The position numbers were made by a program, and so were the translations under genes. The notes beneath the pieces are model-generated. The model was not told the origin of the DNA. It did not search any database and saw only the letters and a program-made list of their open reading frames with translations. Source: Eggerthellaceae bacterium (GTDB lineage Bacteria > Actinomycetota > Coriobacteriia > Coriobacteriales > Eggerthellaceae). From it: 64,000 nt of DNA. This document shows positions 57,162-64,000 of the stretch, in pieces (the first letter of the stretch is position 1; each line of letters begins with the position of its first letter). The stretch spans positions 61,737-125,736 of the forward strand of contig WRIR01000005.1 of assembly GCA_009782605.1 (NCBI GenBank). Direction: 5' to 3'.

Positions 57162-59837
57162 ATGAACGAGTATGACCCCCATGAGATAGAGCCCCGCTGG
57201 CAGAAGGCCTGGGAGGACTCCGGCCTGCACACGGCGACCCCGTCCGCAGCAACGGCAACCGCAGCAACGGCAACCGCAGCCGCAGCAGCCGCCCCCGCAG
57301 CAACAACCTCGCCCGCCGTGGCAACCGCAGACGGCGCAAAACCGAAGCGCTACGTCCTTGAGATGTTCCCCTACCCCTCGGGCGACATCCACATGGGACA
57401 CGTGCGCAACTACACGATCGGCGACGTGATAGCGCGCTACTCCACGATGCGCGGTTTCGACGTGCTGCACCCGATGGGCTGGGATGCCTTCGGGCTCCCG
57501 GCCGAAAACGCGGCCATCAAGAGCAACAGCCATCCCGCGAAGTGGACCTACAGCAACATCGAGACGCAGAAGGCCTCGTGCAAGCGGATGGGCTTTTCCT
57601 ACGACTGGGACCGCACGGTGGTCGCCTGCGACCCGGAGTATTACCGCTGGGGCCAGTGGATTTTCCTGCAGATGTGGAAGAGAGGGCTGGTGGAGCGGAA
57701 GAGCTCGCCGGTCAACTGGTGTGAGGACTGCGGGACCGTGCTTGCCAACGAGCAGGTCATCGACGGCGCCTGCTGGCGCTGCAAGAACGAGGTGGCCAAG
57801 CGCGAGCTGGAACAGTGGTACCTCAAGATTACCGACTACGCCCAGGAACTGCTTGACGACCTGGACAAGCTGCCCGGCTGGCCGGAGCGGGTCAAGCAGA
57901 TGCAGGCGAACTGGATAGGGCGCTCCGAGGGTGCCGAGGTCGATTTCGTCCTGTGCGACGAGGGGGGGCAGGCCCCGGAAAACCCGACGGCAGACGATGT
58001 CATCACGGTGTTCACGACCCGCCCGGACACCCTCTTCGGCTGCACCTTCTTCCTCCTTGCGCCGGAATACCCCGGCCTGCTTGACATGGTCGCGGGAAGT
58101 GAGCACGAACAGGCCGTGCGCGACCTGGTGGCCGCGGCCGAGAAGGTGAGCGCCGTCGAGCGCGCCCAGGGCGACCGCGAGAAGCACGGCGCCTTCACCG
58201 GGCGCTTCATGCAAAACCCCGTCAACGGGGACAAGGTCCCGGTGTGGGTGGCCGACTACATCGTGTCCGACTACGGCACGGGTGCCGTCATGGCGGTTCC
58301 CTGCGGCGACCAGCGCGACTTCGAGTTCGCCCGCAAGTACGGCCTGCCCATCGTGCCGATCCTCCTGTCTGCCGACGACCCGCTGTACCCCGAGCTTGCC
58401 GGCGTGCGGGAGCGCGTCCGCATCGACGTCCCCTGGGAGGCGAGCTTCGAAGCCGAAGGCATCATGGTGCAGTCGGGGAAGTACACCGGCATGGTCGGCG
58501 GCAAGCACTCGCCGGCCGCCGAGGCCGTCATCGCCGACCTGGAGGCTGCGGGCACGGGCGCCAAGGCCGTCAACTTCCGCCTGCGCGACTGGCTGATATC
58601 CCGGCAGCGCTACTGGGGCAACCCCATCCCCGCCGTCTACTGCGACGCCTGCGGCGTGGTGCCGGTTCCCGAAGAGGACCTGCCGGTCGTCCTCCCGCTC
58701 GACCTCGACATCACCCGGGGCGAGGCGCTTGCCGACATCGCGTCGTTCTTCGAGTGTGCCTGCCCGGCCTGCGGCGCCCCCGCGCACCGGGAGACGGACA
58801 CGATGGACACCTTCACCTGCTCGTCTTGGTACTACCTGCGCTATACCGACCCGCACAACGACCAGGCGGCCTTCGACCCGGCACTGGCGAACCGCTGGAT
58901 GCCGGTCGACCAGTACATCGGCGGCATCGAGCACGCCATCTTGCACCTGCTCTACTCGCGCTTCTTCGTGAAGGCCCTGCGCGATGCCGGGCTGCTCGGC
59001 TTCGACGAGCCCTTTGAGAACCTGTTGACCCAGGGCATGGTGAAGCTCAACGGGGAGACTATGTCAAAGTCGAAGGGCAACACGGTCGCCCCCGAGGATA
59101 TGATAGCCGAGTACGGCGCCGATGCCGTGCGCACCTTCATCCTGTTCATGGCGCCGCCTGACAAGGACCTCGAATGGGAGGAAGACGGTCTTGCGGGCAT
59201 CGCACGCTTCCTCAGCCGCGTATGGAGGCAGGTCCACGACCTCAAGGGGCTTGCGGGCGACCAGGGGCTGTGCCAGGAGGCCGCAGGCAGCGCAGGTGCC
59301 GCTCCCGCCGCCGAGGTCGAGAAGCAGGCGGCTGTGCTGCGTCGCGAGCGCCATCGGGTCGTCGGCAAGGTCGTCGACGACATCGAGCGCAACAACTTCA
59401 ACACGGCGCTCGCCGCCATCATGGAGCTCTCGAACGCGGCAGGCGACTACCTGCGCAAGGCCCCGTGCGAGGCGCGTGCGGGAAGCGGGCCCTTGAGTGC
59501 GCTTGACGCCGAGGTCGCCGAGGTGCTTGTGAAGCTGCTTGCCCCCATGGCGCCGCACTGGGCGGAAGAGCTGTGGCAAACCGCGCTCGGCCACGACGGC
59601 TCTGTCCACACGCAGGTTTGGCCGGACTTCGACCCCGAGCAGGCGAAGGCCGACGAGGTCGAGCTTGCGGTGCAGCTCAACGGCAAGGTCCGCGCACGCA
59701 TCACGGTTGCGGCCGATGCCGTGGAAGAGGCCGTCAAGGCGGCAGCCCTCGCGGCCGTCGAGGCGCAGCTGGAAGGCAGGCAGGTCGCAAAGACCGTCGT
59801 CATCCCCGGTCGCCTCGTGAACATCGTCGTCAAATGA
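57162..59837 (+). CDS. leuS: Leucyl-tRNA synthetase
   Basis: Charges tRNA-Leu. The 891-residue enzyme has the HIGH motif as [14 protein letters not shown], the KMSKS motif as [10 protein letters not shown], the zinc-type insert [10 protein letters not shown] with CWRCKN, the editing domain ([13 protein letters not shown]) and the anticodon-binding C-terminal half. Odd feature: residues about 24-58 are an Ala/Thr run encoded by GCAACG/ACCGCA repeats, inserted before the conserved [12 protein letters not shown]; typical LeuRS has a short linker here. The ribosome site (AAAGAGACC) is modest. Confidence 0.95.
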   Translation: MNEYDPHEIEPRWQKAWEDSGLHTATPSAATATAATATAAAAAAPAATTSPAVATADGAKPKRYVLEMFPYPSGDIHMGHVRNYTIGDVIARYSTMRGFDVLHPMGWDAFGLPAENAAIKSNSHPAKWTYSNIETQKASCKRMGFSYDWDRTVVACDPEYYRWGQWIFLQMWKRGLVERKSSPVNWCEDCGTVLANEQVIDGACWRCKNEVAKRELEQWYLKITDYAQELLDDLDKLPGWPERVKQMQANWIGRSEGAEVDFVLCDEGGQAPENPTADDVITVFTTRPDTLFGCTFFLLAPEYPGLLDMVAGSEHEQAVRDLVAAAEKVSAVERAQGDREKHGAFTGRFMQNPVNGDKVPVWVADYIVSDYGTGAVMAVPCGDQRDFEFARKYGLPIVPILLSADDPLYPELAGVRERVRIDVPWEASFEAEGIMVQSGKYTGMVGGKHSPAAEAVIADLEAAGTGAKAVNFRLRDWLISRQRYWGNPIPAVYCDACGVVPVPEEDLPVVLPLDLDITRGEALADIASFFECACPACGAPAHRETDTMDTFTCSSWYYLRYTDPHNDQAAFDPALANRWMPVDQYIGGIEHAILHLLYSRFFVKALRDAGLLGFDEPFENLLTQGMVKLNGETMSKSKGNTVAPEDMIAEYGADAVRTFILFMAPPDKDLEWEEDGLAGIARFLSRVWRQVHDLKGLAGDQGLCQEAAGSAGAAPAAEVEKQAAVLRRERHRVVGKVVDDIERNNFNTALAAIMELSNAAGDYLRKAPCEARAGSGPLSALDAEVAEVLVKLLAPMAPHWAEELWQTALGHDGSVHTQVWPDFDPEQAKADEVELAVQLNGKVRARITVAADAVEEAVKAAALAAVEAQLEGRQVAKTVVIPGRLVNIVVK

Positions 59838-59852
59838 GCCGCGGGTGTCAGC

Positions 59853-59946
59853 GTGTGACAGGGGGCCGTATAACTTGCCACACGCCCAACGACGACAGGC
59901 GGCAGCGGGTGTTGCGTGTGACAAGTTATACGGCCCCCTGTCACAT
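59853..59946. repeat. Intergenic palindromic element R5
   Basis: 33-bp arms at 59853-59885 and 59914-59946 with two mismatches, core GGGGGCCGTATAAC, 15 bp after the leuS stop. A GTCATTGCGGGC-type palindrome (59954-59979) follows directly. Confidence 0.8.
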
Positions 59947-59953
59947 GGCCGAA

Positions 59954-59979
59954 GGATTGCGGGTCAAGCCCGCAATGAC
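59954..59979. repeat. GTCATTGCGGGC-type palindrome, copy 5 (intergenic)
   Basis: The same 26-bp palindrome as in the coding copies, here between leuS and the SanA-like gene. Confidence 0.8.
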
Positions 59980-60029
59980 GTGATGCGAGGCACGGGGAGG
60001 CATATCCCGCGACACCCGGTGTCAAGGGG

Positions 60030-60049
60030 GTGACAGGGCCCCCTGTCAC
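60030..60049. repeat. Short inverted repeat upstream of the SanA-like gene
   Basis: GTGACAGGG-CC-CCCTGTCAC, a perfect 9-bp palindrome that looks like the ends of the R-family fused together; it may be an internal-deletion form. Confidence 0.6.
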
Positions 60050-60075
60050 ACAGGGAAAGAAAACGGATTGGTGAT

Positions 60076-60870
60076 ATGACAGAACAAACGAACACAGCAT
60101 ATGGCAGCCCCGTCAGCCCCGGCAGCGGCAGCGGCAGCCCCGCCGCCGACAGCCCCGGCAACTCCGCTGGCAGCGGCAGCACCGGCAAGCCCGGCAAGCG
60201 GAAGCGCAAGACGGGGCCTACCGTGCTGGGGATCTTGCTGGCGGTGGTCCTGGCGGCCGTCGCCGTCGTCGGTCTGACGAACCTCGTCGTCATGAAGTCG
60301 GGAGGCAGCAGGATCGTCAGCACTTCCGAGGCGGCAACCCACGGGGCCCAGTGCATCCTCGTGCTGGGCGCGGCGGTCCATCCGAACGGCACCCCGTCCG
60401 GCATCCTGCAAGACCGGCTTGATGTGGCGATCAGCCTCTACAAGGCCGGGGCCGCCCCGAAGATTATCATGAGCGGGGACCATGGGACCATAGAGTACAA
60501 CGAAGTGCTTGCCATGAAGAACTACGCCATCGCCCAGGGAGTGCCGCGCGAAGACATCTTCTGCGACCATGCGGGCTTCTCGACCTACGAGAGCATGTAC
60601 CGGGCACAGCGCATCTTCGGGGTCGAGCGGATGGTCGTGGTCACCCAGACCTATCACCTCTACCGTGCGCTCTACGCGGCCAACGGCCTGGGCATCGACG
60701 CCGTAGGGGTCGCGAGCGAACTGAGCACCTATGGGGCACAGCGCTGGTTCGACACCCGCGAGATACCTGCCCGCACCAAGGACTTCTTCAAGACCCTCGT
60801 GAAGGCGCCCCCCACCTTCGACGGCGACCCCATCAGCCTCGACCAGTCAGGCGACGTAACCGAAGAGTAG
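60076..60870 (+). CDS. SanA/YdcF-family (DUF218) membrane-anchored protein
   Basis: A 264-residue protein. A Gly/Ser/Pro-rich start (1-45), one membrane helix (about 48-70), then the DUF218 domain (about 90-230): CILVLGAAVHPNG, LYKAGAAPKIIMSGDHG and VVTQTYHLYRAL. SanA-like proteins influence envelope permeability and vancomycin sensitivity in enterobacteria; the enzyme activity is unknown. ATG 60076 has a weak ribosome site (GGGAAAG further upstream). Confidence 0.85.
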   Translation: MTEQTNTAYGSPVSPGSGSGSPAADSPGNSAGSGSTGKPGKRKRKTGPTVLGILLAVVLAAVAVVGLTNLVVMKSGGSRIVSTSEAATHGAQCILVLGAAVHPNGTPSGILQDRLDVAISLYKAGAAPKIIMSGDHGTIEYNEVLAMKNYAIAQGVPREDIFCDHAGFSTYESMYRAQRIFGVERMVVVTQTYHLYRALYAANGLGIDAVGVASELSTYGAQRWFDTREIPARTKDFFKTLVKAPPTFDGDPISLDQSGDVTEE

Positions 60871-61030
60871 GAGGTTGTACCCGCCCCCGCCCCCACCCCT
60901 GCCGTCATTGCGGCCCGCCCCCCCGCCCCGCCCCCGCCCTGCCGTCATTGCGGGCTTGACCCGCAATCCGATCTACTCCGATCAGATATGGACAACAACT
61001 AACTCCCATCATGTCCTGTTCAACCCGTTT
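60871..61030. other. Spacer with GTCATTGCGGGC-type palindromes
   Basis: A truncated copy (60901-60914) and a complete copy (60944-60969) of the palindrome lie in a C-rich spacer. No gene. Confidence 0.6.
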
Positions 61031-61210
61031 CGCACTGATTTTGGGAGTTATCGCAGCAAAAACGAAGTTGTGTATGAATTTTCGGCAGGGGCCAGCGGAA
61101 ATTCACGTCAAAACGCCATTTTGCCGTGAACCTCTGCCATTTTTTGTGGTTTTTGGAAAAAAATCCATACACAAGTTCAATTTTGCTGCAATAACTTCCG
61201 AAATTGTGCG
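61031..61210. mobile_element. MITE-like nested palindrome
   Basis: Imperfect terminal arms of about 46 bp (61031-61076 and 61165-61210) share AGTTAT-GCAGCAAAA-GAA-TTGTGTAT. Inside them a hairpin TTCACGTCAAAA / ATTTTGCCGTGAA (61102-61113 and 61118-61130) is nested. It is AT-rich, unlike the surroundings, with no gene inside. It looks like a small non-autonomous mobile element or a structured RNA. Confidence 0.5.
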
Positions 61211-61411
61211 AAACGAGCGAGGCGGGCACCTTTTTTATACAGCCCGGACGGGTATTCCTTGCAGTTATTCCATTTCGACAAAAAGGTTGCTTCTTCTTTT
61301 AGCCTGAGTTATTATATGCGAGCAAATTCTAATAGAATATAAGGCTAGAGGTAGCAAACGAGACTAGAGGTAGTTGTATAGGGGTGTAGTTTCGTTTGGG
61401 GGTAGAGTCTT
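61211..61411. promoter_or_regulatory. AT-rich upstream region of the giant surface gene
   Basis: It contains candidate -10 elements (TATTATATG near 61309 and TAGAATATAAG near 61332) and a duplicated CTAGAGGTAG (around 61345 and 61365). No gene. The ribosome site may be GGGGGTAGAG just before ATG 61412. Confidence 0.4.
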
Positions 61412-64000
61412 ATGTTGTCTCAAAAGAAGAGAAGCGTGCGTGTGCGCGCCTTCGTCCAAGTGTTCGTCGCAATTCTTCTGGTGCTCGCCTGGCCCGGCCT
61501 TCTGCCGAACAGCATGAACGGCGCCTACGGGGCGGAATCCACCAACATCATCGAATTCGAGCGGGGAAACCCGGTCTACAGCGCATGGGTCGACCTTGAC
61601 ACCGCGCGCAAGGACCTGGGCCTGCCCGAGACCCTGCGTGCCGTGTGCGAGCTCGCCGTGCCCGCCGCGCCTGCCGCGGAAGACTCCCCGGAAGGCTTCC
61701 GGCAGACCGCGCCCGTGCCCGACGACGAAGGCAACTTCGACTACTACTGGTACGGCTACGTCGCGCCCCGGGACGCCGAAGAGCTGCACGCCGCCGGCCA
61801 GCCCGTCATCTACACCATATACTACGCCGACGATCGCGAGGCCTTCCGCGTGCACGGCACCTACAACGGGGAAAACGAGGGCTTCTACGCCTGCGACGAA
61901 AAAGGCGACATCACCGGCATCGTCATAGACGTACCCGTGACCTGGCGCGGCATTTACGACGCATCCAGTGAGGGCCCCTATGCCCTCATCGCGAAGATCG
62001 ACGGCTTCAACTACCTGGGCGACATGCCCACCGTAGAGGTCACAGTCAGCGCCCAGCCTTTAGAGTCGGGCCTGCATGAGGAAGGACACGACCACGAGGA
62101 CGCGGAATATGAGTATACGGGCAAGAAGGGTTATGGCGAAGAGGGCGACGTCGCTTTCGGGGATGTACCTGCTCCTGAGGTAAATGCTGTTCCCGAGGGC
62201 GACGTCGTCTACGTCCCCGACACCCTGAACGCCACCGACACCCTGAACGCCCCCGACCTGGCCGACCCCGCAGCCGCCGAGGCCACCCAGGCCGCGCCTC
62301 TTGCTGCTAATGGCGAGGGCATACCCATCATGCCGCTGGGCATCGGGCCCAACGGCGGCGGCGCAAACGATGTTGCCCAGGACAACTGGATGCTCGGGCG
62401 CGCTCCCACATCGGGAAACGGACAGTACTACAATTCACAATACAACAACGACGTGCGCCTTCCAGGCTCCTGGATTGACTACGTGAACACCATCTGGCAC
62501 AACAAAGGCGTAAACAAGTTCGACTGGACGGCTCCTGAAGACACCGGTGCCCACACCTATAACGGGGTTCGTTGGGCTTGGAAAGGTACGGTTGGAAACG
62601 GAAACAACGGGGCAGCCAACAAGAACAACAACAACACCACCGTCACACCAACCACCGATCCCCTCTGTATCCCAACCTATACGGGGACCAACCCGAGGGT
62701 GTATACGGTTTATTCCGGCGAGCAGCTCAGATGGGCTTTATCAGAGACTACCAATACCAGCACAACTGCTATGACCATCCAGCTGGGTGCGAATATCGAT
62801 TTGAACGGCAACAACTTCAATTGGGGGCTGGTTCAGCGCCAAATTGCCGGCACGGTTACGCTTACGAGCACACCGGGCAACCACTTCACTATCTATAACA
62901 TGGGCATCCTCCAGACCACTTTTGGCAATAGTTCGGGAACACCTGCCGGTGGCGGCGACAGCGTTGGGCTGTACAGCTCGGGCAGGAATTCATACGACGA
63001 CGGTTCACTAAATGCGACACGAAACTTCCAGCGCTTCTCGATGGAGACCTGCAAGGTCGTTGCGGGGCAATCAATGACCTACGTAGGTTCGGATGGCACT
63101 TCCGGAATCTCGGGCTCTTCTGTTCTCGGTCAGCACACATCACAGTCGGGAACCGTGAGCGATGTGCATGTGCTGAAGTCACTGGTCTTTGGTGTGCGCC
63201 AGGATTACCCGAATCAGTCGGGGCCCATGAACGGCACTCAGGGCTCAGGGTCGACCTTCGGCACACAGATATTCATGACGGGCATCTCAAACAATTCCTC
63301 CGTAACGGGCTCATCGACCATTAGCAACTGTTCGGTAGAGGGCAGCTTTGTCTACGGGCGCGAACACGTCATCAGCTTTATGCGCGGGGTAAGGAATGGC
63401 ACCGTGAGCAACTGTTATGCGGTGGACAACCTTATCTGCGGCACGGCACAACATTCGGCAGCCTTTATGTCTTGTGCAACGAGGGGCACAGCGGTCAATA
63501 TTACGAACTGCTTTGCATCTTCGGAAATGTATGGGTCCTTGCAGGTTTCAGGTTTTGTCGCCTTCTATGACCCCACGAACATAACCAATTGTTATTCAAC
63601 GGGCAAGCTGGAGGGCTATCAGTATTTGGGAGGCTTCTATACGGCGGCGAATACAGCCAACGGAGTCACCATCGAGCGCTGCTATTCCACCACTCTGGTG
63701 GGCTTGCGTACCAACCCTGCCCGGCAAGGCGGCTTCTATGCGGATATGTATAACGGGCAAGCCAGTGCTGATGCACAAACGAGAACAAGTCACGTGCTGC
63801 GCGACGTCTATGCGGCCGGCGAGGTGGGCAACTACGACGTGAACCTGAACGGCCCGGTCAACGTGGGTGGCTTTGCCTCTATGAGGCATGACTTGAGCCG
63901 AATGATGCAAAACTCGGCCAACGGTTCTGACACCCCCAACAACAGGATCCAGTACTGCTACTACGACAAGCAGACCACCGCCATGCGCGAGTGGACCGTG
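61412..64000 (+). CDS. Giant secreted surface protein, GLUG/beta-helix type, 3' end beyond window
   Basis: An open frame of 863 codons runs from ATG 61412 to the window edge without a stop. Start MLSQKKRSVRVRAF then a hydrophobic segment (about 13-30) form a signal peptide. A beta-rich domain follows (50-230), an acidic spacer with repeated DTLNA units (about 265-295), an Asn/Thr/Gly-rich region (310-440), then from about residue 620 repeated units of the type ISNCSVEGSF, VSNCYAVDNL, ITNCFASSEM, ITNCYSTGKL and IERCYSTTLVG, the pattern of GLUG/right-handed beta-helix adhesins. Codon use turns more AT-rich after about 62.5 kb. The anchor would lie beyond the window. Confidence 0.8.
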   Translation, partial: MLSQKKRSVRVRAFVQVFVAILLVLAWPGLLPNSMNGAYGAESTNIIEFERGNPVYSAWVDLDTARKDLGLPETLRAVCELAVPAAPAAEDSPEGFRQTAPVPDDEGNFDYYWYGYVAPRDAEELHAAGQPVIYTIYYADDREAFRVHGTYNGENEGFYACDEKGDITGIVIDVPVTWRGIYDASSEGPYALIAKIDGFNYLGDMPTVEVTVSAQPLESGLHEEGHDHEDAEYEYTGKKGYGEEGDVAFGDVPAPEVNAVPEGDVVYVPDTLNATDTLNAPDLADPAAAEATQAAPLAANGEGIPIMPLGIGPNGGGANDVAQDNWMLGRAPTSGNGQYYNSQYNNDVRLPGSWIDYVNTIWHNKGVNKFDWTAPEDTGAHTYNGVRWAWKGTVGNGNNGAANKNNNNTTVTPTTDPLCIPTYTGTNPRVYTVYSGEQLRWALSETTNTSTTAMTIQLGANIDLNGNNFNWGLVQRQIAGTVTLTSTPGNHFTIYNMGILQTTFGNSSGTPAGGGDSVGLYSSGRNSYDDGSLNATRNFQRFSMETCKVVAGQSMTYVGSDGTSGISGSSVLGQHTSQSGTVSDVHVLKSLVFGVRQDYPNQSGPMNGTQGSGSTFGTQIFMTGISNNSSVTGSSTISNCSVEGSFVYGREHVISFMRGVRNGTVSNCYAVDNLICGTAQHSAAFMSCATRGTAVNITNCFASSEMYGSLQVSGFVAFYDPTNITNCYSTGKLEGYQYLGGFYTAANTANGVTIERCYSTTLVGLRTNPARQGGFYADMYNGQASADAQTRTSHVLRDVYAAGEVGNYDVNLNGPVNVGGFASMRHDLSRMMQNSANGSDTPNNRIQYCYYDKQTTAMREWTV

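Noticed and set aside
60875..61129. 84-codon Pro/Arg-rich frame after the SanA-like gene
   Set aside because: It translates a C-rich spacer and palindromic repeats; no ribosome site or domain.

Overview
The window is high-GC DNA from a gut-type actinobacterium, most likely Eggerthellaceae (class Coriobacteriia). This is inferred from gene content and style only: Tat-exported FAD-dependent reductases paired with a multihaem lipoprotein cytochrome, a type IA topoisomerase with an archaeal-like active site and Lys/Ala tail, fused ThrE, ThyX, a class I two-subunit fumarase, and abundant Ala/Pro low-complexity protein tails. No species is assigned.

Layout. 1-6.7 kb: 3' part of ispE, a MacB-like ABC transporter diverging from its two-component system, and citrate synthase. 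6.9-16.3 kb: tRNA-Arg(ACG), then an accessory respiratory block with an AraC regulator, a Tat FAD-reductase, a six-haem cytochrome, a Cys-rich Fe-S-type protein, an unknown 353-residue protein, a HigBA toxin-antitoxin pair, an amidohydrolase and a second Tat FAD-reductase. The 11.1-16.35 kb part is bounded by inverted copies of gene 3' ends. 16.3-26.1 kb: ThrE exporter, NiaP-like MFS carrier, then a tight envelope operon (two bPH proteins, a CBS/CorC protein, two PspC proteins, an ABC exporter). 26.4-46.3 kb: Fic protein, methyltransferase, ThyX, a DUF1385 protein, a long housekeeping run (topA-mdh-fumarase A/B-tmk-holB-ricT-pncB-degV-degV-dehydrogenase-like), then a radical SAM/DUF4130 DNA-repair pair behind an SOS-type promoter. 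46.5-55.4 kb: a surface locus with a SipW-type signal peptidase, two SipW-type substrates, a sortase-type protein and a 1466-residue exoprotein. 55.4-64 kb: DUF1015 protein, leuS, SanA/YdcF-like protein, and the 5' 2.6 kb of a giant secreted protein open to the window edge.

How genes work together. Citrate synthase, malate dehydrogenase and fumarase give part of a TCA route producing fumarate, and the two exported flavoproteins and the cytochrome look like terminal reductases for small organic acceptors. The envelope operon and the two-component/ABC pair look like membrane-stress functions. The SipW locus should build an extracellular fibre or matrix.

The most notable signals are non-coding or at gene edges: (1) an SOS-type promoter with two LexA-like boxes before the radical SAM/DUF4130 pair; (2) a mirrored two-box operator with identical spacing to both -10 elements between the ABC transporter and its response regulator; (3) a coding palindrome that adds the peptide RIAGQARND to three proteins; (4) a family of long intergenic palindromes around GGGGnCGTATAAC, one abutting the rearranged gene ends; (5) homopolymer and tetranucleotide tracts before the SipW surface genes.

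All positions were read by eye. No alignment, folding or database search was run.
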